DNA of 32,954 bases. Source: a virus. Under the pieces are notes generated by a model. That model was not told the origin of the DNA, did no database searches, and saw only the letters and a list, made by a program, of their open reading frames with translations. Below, piece after piece: positions 5,935 through 12,023 of this stretch. The stretch lies in the IMG/VR virus record IMGVR_UViG_3300045999_010827, positions 1 through 32,954 of that record; one strand, 5' to 3'. The position numbers were made by a program, and so were the translations under genes. Position 1 is the stretch's first letter. Every line of letters starts with the position of its first letter.

Positions 5935-6498
5935 TTAAGCGGGCGGTCCTCCGTTGGTGGTTGACCGTCCGAAAATCTGATCCCAGCCGTAAACCGCCAC
6001 GGCCAGCGCCGCCCACTCGTGCGACTTGATGCCGTAGGTCGGGCCTTGGTTCTTCTTCGTCCCCTGCGGCCCGAGTCGGTCAAGCAACGCCTGCCGCACG
6101 TTGCCGTCCTTGGCCCGCGGCGAATTGCACAGGTGCAGTTTGATGTCCTTACGAAAAACCAACTCGACCTCGCCACCGGAGCTTTTCGCCACCTGCACGC
6201 ACCGGCCGATAAACACGCACGTTTGGAAAACGCTCGCCCCGACCGCCATGCCGTAGGACGCGATCATCTCGCAAAAAATGTGCTGCCGCGACCACAGCGG
6301 ATGCCCGAGCAGGTGCTCGTTGTCCCAGATCCCGTGCTGCACGATCTCGCGGCCGTCGAACATCGCAAACGCCGACTGGTCCGTGCCCGGATCGACGCCC
6401 ACCACCACGCGGTCAACGCTCTCGGCGCAGTCGCCGCAGTCGGTCATGTCGTGGAAAATGGACTGGCCGCATTTGCAGTAGTGGATTTCGCGGCTCAT
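5935..6498 (-). CDS. RuvC-like Holliday junction resolvase with zinc ribbon
   Basis: A 187-aa protein. An N-terminal zinc-ribbon-like module (C8, C10, C21, C24) is followed by an RNase H-fold core: VVVGVDPGTDQSAFAMFDG with catalytic-type D36, an acidic E77 in FCEMIA, and a final helix KSHEWAALAVAVYGWD where H160-E161 occupy the usual HxxD acidic site. KDIKLHLCNSPRAKDGNVRQALLDRLG is typical of phage RuvC-like nucleases. It should cut branched DNA before packaging. The zinc ribbon at the start is an added feature. Confidence 0.8.
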   Translation of the reverse strand: MSREIHYCKCGQSIFHDMTDCGDCAESVDRVVVGVDPGTDQSAFAMFDGREIVQHGIWDNEHLLGHPLWSRQHIFCEMIASYGMAVGASVFQTCVFIGRCVQVAKSSGGEVELVFRKDIKLHLCNSPRAKDGNVRQALLDRLGPQGTKKNQGPTYGIKSHEWAALAVAVYGWDQIFGRSTTNGGPPA

Positions 6499-7043
6499 GG
6501 CTTCGCCTCCAAAGTGGTGCGAAGGCTCAGGTCGCTCGGGCGCCCGTGTTCGCCAAATGGCGAAGGAACGGCTGCGTTTGTCCCGCCCTCAATGACCCCC
6601 GCAAATTCTTTTTGCAGCCGATTAAACTCACGCACAGCTTCGCGTTCGTTTGTAAACCCGCCCTCCGGGTCGTCGTATAAAAGCGCCGGTTCCAAGTAGC
6701 AGACTGCTGCGTGCAGCTTCTCCGCGCACTGGCGCCATTCGTCGCGCTCCCTGGCCACCCGCGCCCACGATGTCGCTTTAACCGCAACGCGCAAACCATC
6801 GCCCCTTAAAATTACCTGCTCCTCCCGCAGTAACGCCACCTCGGCGCGCAGTTCCTCGGCCTCCTGCTCAAGGCGAATGATCGATGCGGCCATGGAATCC
6901 TCCATCGTCCACGCCGGCCCGAAGCCCACCGCGCCCACCGTCAGGGGATGCGCGGGGCCGGGATTAGCGGCACTCCCCAAAGTGCCACCGGCCCCGCTAT
7001 CTCCTCCCATCGGAGACACCGCTTGTGCATTGCACAAATTCAT
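6495..7043 (-). CDS. Hypothetical coiled-coil protein
   Basis: A 182-aa protein coupled by ATGA overlaps to both neighbours (6495-6498, 7040-7043). The first 45 residues are Gly/Pro/Ala-rich and look disordered. Residues ~50-85 (IIRLEQEAEELRAEVALLREEQ) form a clear coiled coil, followed by a second charged helical region (RERDEWRQCAEKLHAAV). No enzymatic motif is visible. Confidence 0.55.
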   Translation of the reverse strand: MNLCNAQAVSPMGGDSGAGGTLGSAANPGPAHPLTVGAVGFGPAWTMEDSMAASIIRLEQEAEELRAEVALLREEQVILRGDGLRVAVKATSWARVARERDEWRQCAEKLHAAVCYLEPALLYDDPEGGFTNEREAVREFNRLQKEFAGVIEGGTNAAVPSPFGEHGRPSDLSLRTTLEAKP

Positions 7044-7294
7044 AGTTCCAAAGCCTCCAGTTCCGCCCGCCGCGCCTTGGCAATGATCGCGTCCGCGTCA
7101 TCCGCCCAAGACTGCAACTGCTTCCGCATCGCCACGTTCTCCTTGGTCACCAGCTGCGCGGCCTCAAAGCAAAGTTCGGCCTCCCTTTCGGCCGCCACGC
7201 GGCGCGCGCGTTCCGCGGCCAACTCCTCGCGCAGCGATCCGATTTCCGCGTCCTTGAGGCGCACGAAATCCTCCATTTCCATCTCGTGACTCAT
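7040..7294 (-). CDS. Hypothetical coiled-coil protein, 84 aa
   Basis: Starts at ATG 7292-7294, which overlaps the stop of the upstream gene; the longer open frame is a shadow. The whole protein (MSHEMEMEDFVRLKDAEIGS, LREELAAERARRVAAERE) is one long charged helix with heptad spacing. Its composition matches the preceding coiled-coil gene, so the two may form a hetero-oligomer. Function unknown. Confidence 0.55.
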   Translation of the reverse strand: MSHEMEMEDFVRLKDAEIGSLREELAAERARRVAAEREAELCFEAAQLVTKENVAMRKQLQSWADDADAIIAKARRAELEALEL

Positions 7295-7716
7295 TTGCCG
7301 AGCCCTCCGTGGTTCTTCAGCACCGACCAAAAAATCTCCCGCGCCGGAAGTCGGCACCCTATCCACTCGCAGAACTCCTGCGCGTCATCAGATTGGAACC
7401 ATCCGACAAGCTCCTTGTGATCATTCGGCCCCTTGCACGCGCCGATGTTGTGCGGGATGCGATCGTAAGAATACTGGGGCCCTTTGGTCGTCCACTTGAT
7501 CCGCCGCTTCACCGTCTTCGGCCACGGGAGGCACTTGCCCTGCTGGGTGACTATCCCGAAGCGAGCAAACAACTTCAAATCGTCCACCGCCTGCTCGAGG
7601 ATCGCCCACGCCAGCAATTCCCACGGAGAACGCTCCGGGCTTTTGCTGTTGTTCGAGAGCGCCGGCCGCCCGTTGTGCGACGAGGCGCAGTAGGAACTGT
7701 CGAGGTCGGCAATCAT
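7291..7716 (-). CDS. Hypothetical early protein, 141 aa
   Basis: Joined by ATGA overlaps to both neighbours. A Ser/Asn-rich N-terminus is followed by SPWELLAWAILEQAVDDLKLFARFG, a basic middle (KTVKRRIKW), and a C-terminal segment ELVGWFQSDDAQEFCEWIGCRLPAREIFWSVLK. The last part resembles a small helical module (SDD..EFCEW.G) seen in several phage early proteins, with no assigned role. Confidence 0.55.
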   Translation of the reverse strand: MIADLDSSYCASSHNGRPALSNNSKSPERSPWELLAWAILEQAVDDLKLFARFGIVTQQGKCLPWPKTVKRRIKWTTKGPQYSYDRIPHNIGACKGPNDHKELVGWFQSDDAQEFCEWIGCRLPAREIFWSVLKNHGGLGK

Positions 7717-7820
7717 CGCGCGCCCCTTGCGAAAAATTCCACCAGCACGACCAGCCCGACGGCCAGCGCCGTCAGCAGCAGCATCGCGGCAATCGCGTTG
7801 TCCGGGGGGTCGGTTCTCAT
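7713..7820 (-). CDS. 35-aa membrane peptide
   Basis: A very short gene. It is supported by 4-nt overlaps on both sides (ATGA at 7713-7716 and at 7817-7820). The peptide MRTDPPDNAIAAMLLLTALA continues as a hydrophobic helix (VGLVVLVEFF) and ends RGAR, so it is a single-pass membrane peptide with a positive cytoplasmic end. Role unknown. Confidence 0.5.
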   Translation of the reverse strand: MRTDPPDNAIAAMLLLTALAVGLVVLVEFFARGAR

Positions 7821-7987
7821 CGCGCCAGCCTCCGGCGAAGGTCGGCCAAGGCTTTGACTACGCGCTCCCGCAGCTTCGGCCCGCGGCCTTGGTCGAGCCG
7901 GTCGAGCGCGCGGCCAAGGATCATCGGCGGGATGCAGGGTTGCCAGCCGAGGTTGTCGGATAGCTTCATGCGCGGGTCGATGCTCAC
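7817..7987 (-). CDS. Hypothetical 56-aa basic protein
   Basis: Starts at GTG 7985-7987, overlapping the upstream stop as GTGA, and ends in an ATGA overlap with the next gene. An internal ATG at 7969 is the alternative start. The sequence MKLSDNLGWQPCIPPMILGR, then ALDRLDQGRGPKLRERVVKAL, is a helical basic protein with no recognised family. Support comes mainly from the overlap pattern on both ends. Confidence 0.5.
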   Translation of the reverse strand: MSIDPRMKLSDNLGWQPCIPPMILGRALDRLDQGRGPKLRERVVKALADLRRRLAR

Positions 7988-8139
7988 GCTGGCACCTCCA
8001 TTTTAAGGCGCTTCGGCAAGCACGGCTTGCACGGCCGGTTGGTGCATTTGGTGCCACGCTCGGCCTTGACGCGCGCGTAACGCGGGCGGTCTGCGGCCTT
8101 GCTCTGGACCCAGTGGTAAAACGGGTTTGCCTTGATCAC
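7984..8139 (-). CDS. Hypothetical 51-aa Cys-containing basic protein
   Basis: Starts at GTG 8137-8139 inside a GTGA overlap with the upstream gene. The protein is very basic and has a CTNRPCKPC motif (three Cys in nine residues) near the C-terminus that could hold a metal or bind nucleic acid. No known family. Confidence 0.5.
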   Translation of the reverse strand: MIKANPFYHWVQSKAADRPRYARVKAERGTKCTNRPCKPCLPKRLKMEVPA

Positions 8140-8378
8140 GCCCGCACCACCTTCCGTGCCGCTTTGCGCCGGCACTTTGCTGACTTCGGTTTGCGGCTGT
8201 TCTCGTAGGCGACAACGTCCTTGGCGTGCTCGCGGAGAATGCCGTTGATGCGCGTATTGGCCAGCGCGCGCTCCGAGGCGGTGGCCTCGTTGCTGCCGAG
8301 CTCGTATCCAGACAGCCAGACCAGGGCGACGAGGCCGAGGCCGGCCGTGGCGAGGAGGATGATTGTTAATGTGTCCAT
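8136..8378 (-). CDS. Small membrane protein with basic tail
   Basis: An 80-aa protein. Residues 4-24 (LTIILLATAGLGLVALVWLSG) form an N-terminal membrane anchor. The rest is soluble and ends in a strongly basic tail (KPKSAKCRRKAARKVVRA). Its start lies within the last codons of the upstream HTH gene. The leader is ACAAACACCCTC, lacking a Shine-Dalgarno core. It could be an inner-membrane lysogeny or exclusion factor; no homology is recognised. Confidence 0.55.
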   Translation of the reverse strand: MDTLTIILLATAGLGLVALVWLSGYELGSNEATASERALANTRINGILREHAKDVVAYENSRKPKSAKCRRKAARKVVRA

Positions 8379-8545
8379 GAGGGTGTTTGTTTTTTGCTCT
8401 CGATGAGACGCTGGACATCGGCGATGTCGTAGCGGGTGCCGTGCGCCGAGAGCCGGACGCGCGGCAGAAGATTTTTCACGCGGTTGCGCGAGATTCGCAG
8501 CAGGCCCGCGGCTTCCTTTTCGGTGATGAGTTGCGGGGCGGTCAT
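8366..8545 (-). CDS. Excisionase/MerR-type HTH protein
   Basis: A 59-aa protein. The sequence LITEKEAAGLLRISRNRVKN, then a short wing and GTRYDIADVQRLIESKK, is the HTH_17 (excisionase-type winged helix) pattern. Such proteins bend att DNA to favour excision or act as small regulators. It is the second gene of the leftward operon, a usual place for xis, and overlaps the preceding ribbon-helix-helix gene by 4 nt and the next gene by 13 nt. Confidence 0.65.
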   Translation of the reverse strand: MTAPQLITEKEAAGLLRISRNRVKNLLPRVRLSAHGTRYDIADVQRLIESKKQTPSWTH

Positions 8546-8712
8546 CGTGTCACTTTGTGGCCGTGTTGGGACACATTACGTTGCAAAAAAACTCGCAGCG
8601 CCGTGCGAACAACGTGGGAAACCGGGACGCACTCACGGTGGGCAATTTTGCGGAGCGCGTTAAACATCGAAGGCGAAATGCGGGCCTTCACGCTTTCTGT
8701 CATCTCGTCCAT
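8542..8712 (-). CDS. Ribbon-helix-helix (Arc/CopG-like) regulator, leftward
   Basis: A 56-aa protein, first gene of the early operon. The pattern SVKARISPSMFNALRKIAHR, then VPVSHVVRTALRVFL, is a beta strand followed by two helices, as in Arc/Mnt/CopG repressors that bind DNA as dimers through the strand. The frame is open to 8733, but the ATG at 8710-8712 is chosen because the operator-like repeats begin right upstream of it. It faces a second ribbon-helix-helix gene across the intergenic region. Confidence 0.7.
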   Translation of the reverse strand: MDEMTESVKARISPSMFNALRKIAHRECVPVSHVVRTALRVFLQRNVSQHGHKVTR

Positions 8713-8813
8713 GTGGGGCACAATGGGACACAATGGGCCATGGGGTCAAGACCTTATTTCAATTTTTTTGACTTTCTTTCGGCGCGGCCGGAACGTGGTA
8801 CAAAGGACCACAA
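8713..8813. promoter_or_regulatory. Divergent operator/promoter region between two RHH genes
   Basis: Three tandem ~10-nt repeats start at 8715, 8725 and 8735 (ggggcacaat, gggacacaat, gggccatggg), with a further TGGGACACA at 8567. A minus-strand TTGACC (8744-8749) lies 18 nt before CATTGT within these repeats, a plausible promoter for the left operon. A plus-strand TTGACT (8768-8773) could serve the right operon, although no good -10 follows. An inverted repeat GTGGT/ACCAC (8795-8811) lies just before the rightward ATG. This is the likely lysogeny switch. Confidence 0.5.
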
Positions 8814-9029
8814 ATGAGCAACAACTTGGACATCGAATTGAAGGTCAGGATTAGCGAGGCCATGAGCCGGCAGATCGACACCGTCGTGGCGGCCCGCCCC
8901 GAGGGAGTCAACCGCAGCGACATCGTCCGCGAAGCCATTGCCGGGCTGTTAGCAGACCAACTTCACCAGTCGGGCAAGGACGATCTTGGCAAGGCCGCGC
9001 GCCGCGTAAAACGCGCTTTCGGTAAGTAG
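8814..9029 (+). CDS. Ribbon-helix-helix regulator, rightward
   Basis: A 71-aa protein. NLDIELKVRISEAMSRQIDT, then VNRSDIVREAIAGLLADQL, is the strand-helix-helix of Arc/CopG/NikR-type regulators, followed by a basic tail (KAARRVKRAFGK). It is preceded by AAGGA at a good distance from ATG. It precedes integrase on the same strand and diverges from another RHH gene, so it is the best candidate for the prophage repressor or its antagonist. Confidence 0.7.
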   Translation: MSNNLDIELKVRISEAMSRQIDTVVAARPEGVNRSDIVREAIAGLLADQLHQSGKDDLGKAARRVKRAFGK

Positions 9030-9121
9030 CTTTATAAATTCCATAGGGGGTATTGATATCTTGATACCTAAGACATCCGTAGTTCTACCCCCCCCCCCCC
9101 CCGCAAATCAATAATTAGCAC
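9030..9121 (+). promoter_or_regulatory. Integrase leader with 15-nt C homopolymer
   Basis: A 92-bp gap between the RHH regulator and integrase. It holds a TTGATA hexamer at 9061, AT-rich short repeats (TTGATATC, TTGATAC) around 9053-9067, and an uninterrupted run of 15 C (9088-9102) about 20 nt before the integrase ATG. No Shine-Dalgarno sequence is visible. The C-run could vary in length and tune expression, or be affected by sequencing error. Confidence 0.4.
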
Positions 9122-10186
9122 ATGAGAAGCGAGACGGTAAAAGTGGGCAACACTTCCACCCGCCTCTGGCTCGGCGCCGACGGCCGTTGGAAATGGCATT
9201 GCTACATCGCCGGGCGGCGCGTCCTCAAATCCTCGAACGACCTCCACAAAGCCCGCGCCAAGGCCAAGGCCCAACTCACCGGCCTGCGAGACGGCAAAGC
9301 GGCTCTCGCCACCCTGTCGGCCTCCGACCTGTCCGAGTTTGTCGCATGGCGCGTCGCCCGCATCGAGTCGCCGGCCGTCGCCGAGGCCGTGGTGAAATAC
9401 CTGGCGCACTTGGCCAGCCGCAAAGTGCAGGAGACGCGCATCATCCAGAGCGACCTTGAGAAATTCGCCGCCGCGCACCGCGGGCGCCTGTCCGAAGTGA
9501 CCGGCGAGCAGGTCGGCGCCTACCTCGAGGGACTCGCCGTCGGCCCGCGGAGATACAACAATGTCCGCTCCTGCCTCGTCAGTTTCTTCCGCTGGGCCCG
9601 GACCACCGGCCTCGTGCCCGACGGGCTCACGGCGCCCGAGCGCACGCATACGAAGGTCTTGTCCGCATCGGCCGTCACCATCTACACGCCGCAGCAATTC
9701 CGCGCCCTGCTGGCCGTAGCGCCGCCGGAATGGCGCCTTGGCATTGCCATCGGCGGGCTGGCAGGCCTCCGCACCGAAGAGATCGCCGGCCTGCGGTGGG
9801 AGGACATCAAGCTCGGCCGCAAACTCATCGAGGTCCGCGCTGAGATTTGCAAGACCCGCAAGCGGCGGTTGGTCCCCATCGTGCCCGCCCTGGCCAAAGT
9901 CATCCGCGCCAGCGAGCCGGCCGACTACGACATGGTCGTGCCGCGGGAGCGCATCGACAACGCCGTGAAGCGCATCCGCAAAGCCGGTGGGCTATGGATC
10001 AAGAACGGCCTCCGGCACAGCTTCGGCAGCTACCGCACCACCGCGGTCAAAAGCGTCGGCCAAGTCGCCCTGGAGATGGGCAACAGCGAGGCTATGGTCA
10101 GGAAGCACTATCTCGAAATTGTGGACAGCAAGGCCGCCCGGGACTGGTTCGATAGTGGTTCGATTTCGCTAAAAAAAGCAGATTAA
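9122..10186 (+). CDS. int: Tyrosine-family site-specific integrase
   Basis: A 354-aa protein. Residues ~1-60 form an arm-binding-like domain, ~65-170 a SAM-like core-binding domain, and ~185-345 the catalytic domain. Catalytic positions: R217 in AGLRTEEIAGLRWED, a Lys in KTRKRR (~244-248), NGLRHSFGSY (N295, R298), MGNSEAMVRKHY with N321 and nucleophile Y330. Asn replaces both usual His residues (HxxR and GH). This NGLRHS form occurs in an integrase group that I associate with Verrucomicrobiota. It inserts and excises the phage genome at an att site. Downstream repeats may be its arm sites. Confidence 0.93.
   Translation: MRSETVKVGNTSTRLWLGADGRWKWHCYIAGRRVLKSSNDLHKARAKAKAQLTGLRDGKAALATLSASDLSEFVAWRVARIESPAVAEAVVKYLAHLASRKVQETRIIQSDLEKFAAAHRGRLSEVTGEQVGAYLEGLAVGPRRYNNVRSCLVSFFRWARTTGLVPDGLTAPERTHTKVLSASAVTIYTPQQFRALLAVAPPEWRLGIAIGGLAGLRTEEIAGLRWEDIKLGRKLIEVRAEICKTRKRRLVPIVPALAKVIRASEPADYDMVVPRERIDNAVKRIRKAGGLWIKNGLRHSFGSYRTTAVKSVGQVALEMGNSEAMVRKHYLEIVDSKAARDWFDSGSISLKKAD
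10145..10166 (+). repeat. Att-region direct repeat, copy 1 (inside int 3' end)
   Basis: A 22-nt stretch that recurs exactly at 10299-10320. Internally it contains GGTTCGAT twice, separated by AGT. This copy overlaps the last codons of integrase. It is followed by gattaacaga (10181-10190). Direct repeats flanking a short gap next to int are typical of arm-type integrase sites around attP. Confidence 0.6.
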
Positions 10187-10336
10187 CAGAGTGCCGGCGG
10201 AGGGGGTCGAATTTACCGCACCCGTGCAATTTGAAAAAAAGTAGGGCCGACTTGTGCAGGAATTTGCGAAAACTGGCCGATTAACAGATTGCAAATTGTG
10301 GTTCGATAGTGGTTCGATTTTCGGGGCAAATTGACC
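10187..10336. other. Candidate attP region downstream of integrase
   Basis: Non-coding. It carries a second gattaacaga (10279-10288) and the second copy of the 22-nt repeat (10299-10320). The order is mirrored relative to copy 1, with gattaacaga now before the 22-mer. The AT-richer segment 10220-10300 between them could hold the crossover core. No full tRNA or tmRNA end is visible here, so the core itself is not defined. Confidence 0.4.
10299..10320 (+). repeat. Att-region direct repeat, copy 2
   Basis: Exact second copy of the 22-nt sequence at 10145-10166, 154 nt further on. It again contains two GGTTCGAT units spaced by AGT, giving four such octamers in the region, a plausible set of integrase arm-binding sites. 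Confidence 0.6.
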
Positions 10337-10372
10337 GGACACATTCTGTCCTCTGACGGACACCGTTTGTCC
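10337..10372. promoter_or_regulatory. Two phased GGACA-N5/6-TGTCC palindromes
   Basis: GGACA (10337-10341) with TGTCC (10347-10351), and GGACA (10358-10362) with TGTCC (10368-10372). The two 15-nt palindromes are exactly 21 nt apart, two helical turns, so two dimers could bind on one DNA face. They lie about 40 nt upstream of the metallophosphatase start and look like an operator pair. Confidence 0.5.
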
Positions 10373-10412
10373 GCGTCATAGTTCCACGCCTTGACACCCG
10401 CCGCGCGGTTGC

Positions 10413-11228
10413 GTGGCAAAGAAAACCTCTCGCCCTCGTCTCCTGGTCGTCGTCTCCGACCTGCATTGCGGCTCATCGGTCGGCCTCATGCCCCCAGACT
10501 CCGAGATCATCGGCGGCAACACGATCTGCTTCGGCTCCAATCATCACCAACGCTGGCTCTGGGACTGCTGGCAGGACGCCCTCGCCCAGGTGGCCAAGCT
10601 CGCGGGCAATGATCCCCTTGCCTTGCTGGTGAATGGCGATGCCACCGAAGGCATCCACCACCGCAGCCCGGAGGTCGTGGCCTCACTCATCGAGCATCAT
10701 TGCCAGATGGCGGCGACGGCGCTCAAGCCCTGGGCGGATCGGGCGGTAAAGACCTTCGTCACCCGCGGGACCGAGTGCCATACGCATGACGTGGAGAGCT
10801 ACCTGGCCCGCCTGCTCGGCGCCGAGGATGGCAAGGCCCGCGACAAGTGGCTGCTGGAGATTGCAGGGTGCCGCATCGACGCGGCCCACCATATCGGCGC
10901 CACGTCCCGCACTTACCTCGAGGCATCGCTGCTCTCGATCGTGCTTGGCAATGCCCGCCTTAACGCCGTCCGCGCCGGCCATCCGGCGGCCCAAGTATTC
11001 CTGCGGGCGCACCGGCACTGTGGCGGCGTTTACTCGGACGGCTCGGCGCTGATGGCCGTGACGGGCGGCTGGCAGTTCCTCACGCGGCACGGGCACAAAG
11101 TCGTCGGCGATGCGATCCCGCGGCCGTCGGTGCTGGTCTTGGATTGGCGCGACAAACCGGATGGGTCCCTGCCTACGCCGCACCACATCTTTTTCAACCC
11201 GCCCGCCCCTGAGGTCACCAAGCTATGA
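10413..11228 (+). CDS. Calcineurin-like metallophosphatase of phage type
   Basis: A 271-aa protein starting at GTG 10413, with TTGACA 22 nt upstream. It contains metallophosphatase motifs in order: VVSDLHCGS (D16, H18), LVNGDATEG (D76), VTRGTECHTHD in place of GNHD/E (119-125), DAAHHIG (H159/H160) and RAHRHCGG (H200, H202). The family uses two metal ions to hydrolyse phosphomonoesters or phosphodiesters. In phages the substrate may be DNA ends or a nucleotide signal; it is not known here. It overlaps the next gene by 4 nt. Confidence 0.8.
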   Translation: MAKKTSRPRLLVVVSDLHCGSSVGLMPPDSEIIGGNTICFGSNHHQRWLWDCWQDALAQVAKLAGNDPLALLVNGDATEGIHHRSPEVVASLIEHHCQMAATALKPWADRAVKTFVTRGTECHTHDVESYLARLLGAEDGKARDKWLLEIAGCRIDAAHHIGATSRTYLEASLLSIVLGNARLNAVRAGHPAAQVFLRAHRHCGGVYSDGSALMAVTGGWQFLTRHGHKVVGDAIPRPSVLVLDWRDKPDGSLPTPHHIFFNPPAPEVTKL

Positions 11229-11485
11229 AAAAGGACAAACTCACCGCCGAGCAGATCGAGGCGTCCGCCTGGGCCGCCGCCCTCGCCACCCCCGACACCC
11301 CTGACGAAGTCCCTCCGGGTTGGTTCACCGCGGCGCAGTTGTCGGAAAAAGTCGGCATGTCCTACGACTGGGCCGGTCGCCGCGTCGGCGCACTGGTCAA
11401 AGCGGGGAAGGTCGAGGTCAAAAAATTCCGCATCCCATCCGGGCAGCGCGGGATTTACCCGGTCGCTCACTATCGGCTCAAATAG
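11225..11485 (+). CDS. Small winged-helix DNA-binding protein
   Basis: An 86-aa protein in an ATGA overlap with the metallophosphatase. GWFTAAQLSEKVGMSYDWAG, then RRVGALVKAGKVEVKKF and GIYPVAHYRL, reads as helix-turn-helix plus beta wing. It is probably a regulator or accessory factor of this three-gene plus-strand cassette. Confidence 0.6.
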   Translation: MKKDKLTAEQIEASAWAAALATPDTPDEVPPGWFTAAQLSEKVGMSYDWAGRRVGALVKAGKVEVKKFRIPSGQRGIYPVAHYRLK

Positions 11486-11487
11486 CT

Positions 11488-11907
11488 ATGCGCTACACGA
11501 TCCGCCGCGAGCCGACTCCCGTGGCGGTGCTTCCGCTGGATCAAGAGTGCTTCCCCTCCGACGCACCCCCCACCCTTGAAAACTCGCTGTGGTGGGTCGT
11601 GTGGCGCGGCACGGAGCCGGTGGGCTACGCGGGCCTGCGGGTCTGCCAGACTTCATGCAACGCAGGACTTGGATTCCTGTCCCGCGCGGGCGTGGTGCGG
11701 GCGCATCGCGGCCAAGGGTTGCAGCGTCGGCTGATCCGGGCGCGGGAGGCCGAGGCGAGGGCGCTCAGTTTGGTTGAGCTTGTGACGTATGTCGCGCACT
11801 GGAATTGCCCGAGCATCAACAGTCTCGTGGCCTGCGGCTACCGCTTCTACCGGCCCGCGACGAAGTGGGGCGGGGCTGCGGCGGTGTATTTAAGAAAGCG
11901 ACTTTGA
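11488..11907 (+). CDS. GNAT-family N-acetyltransferase
   Basis: A 139-aa protein starting at ATG 11488, 2 nt after the upstream stop; the longer open frame is a shadow. WWVVWRGTEPVGYAGLR and the acetyl-CoA-binding motif A region GVVRAHRGQGLQRRLI are diagnostic of GNAT enzymes. The C-terminal VTYVAHWNCPSINSLVACGY fits motif B (xxN..S...L...G). Substrate unknown. Phage GNAT proteins may acetylate host proteins, tRNA or DNA bases (Mom), but nothing here selects among these. Confidence 0.8.
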   Translation: MRYTIRREPTPVAVLPLDQECFPSDAPPTLENSLWWVVWRGTEPVGYAGLRVCQTSCNAGLGFLSRAGVVRAHRGQGLQRRLIRAREAEARALSLVELVTYVAHWNCPSINSLVACGYRFYRPATKWGGAAAVYLRKRL

Positions 11908-11943
11908 TCGACACGTCGCGGCAACATGTCGATAGCATCGACA
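11908..11943. other. TGTCGAT/ATCGACA inverted repeat with extra half-site
   Basis: TGTCGAT (11927-11933) and ATCGACA (11937-11943) are perfect inverted repeats around AGC. A third half-site TCGACA is at 11908-11913. They lie in the convergent gap between the GNAT gene and the endolysin. Without a U-run they look more like an operator or small stem than a terminator. The rest of the 116-bp gap (11944-12023) holds no gene that I can support. Confidence 0.4.
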
Positions 11944-12023
11944 AGTTGGAGCGGGGCCGGGTGTTGAACCCGCAAGTCCGCCTTGGATACACCATACGGT
12001 GCTCGGTGCGGCACCCCGCCAAA

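Noticed and set aside
10391-10396. TTGACA as a -35 promoter box for the metallophosphatase
   Set aside because: It is only 22 nt from the start codon and no -10 box follows. The same hexamer recurs at this distance before ten other genes, so it is treated as a start-associated motif.
11947-12020. tRNA-like fold on the minus strand (GGCGGGG paired with CCCCGCT, T-arm-like CGGG-TTCAACA-CCCG, then CCA)
   Set aside because: The T stem has only 4 bp, there is no discriminator base before CCA, and no canonical anticodon arm or D arm can be drawn. It may be a tRNA 3'-end fragment or chance.
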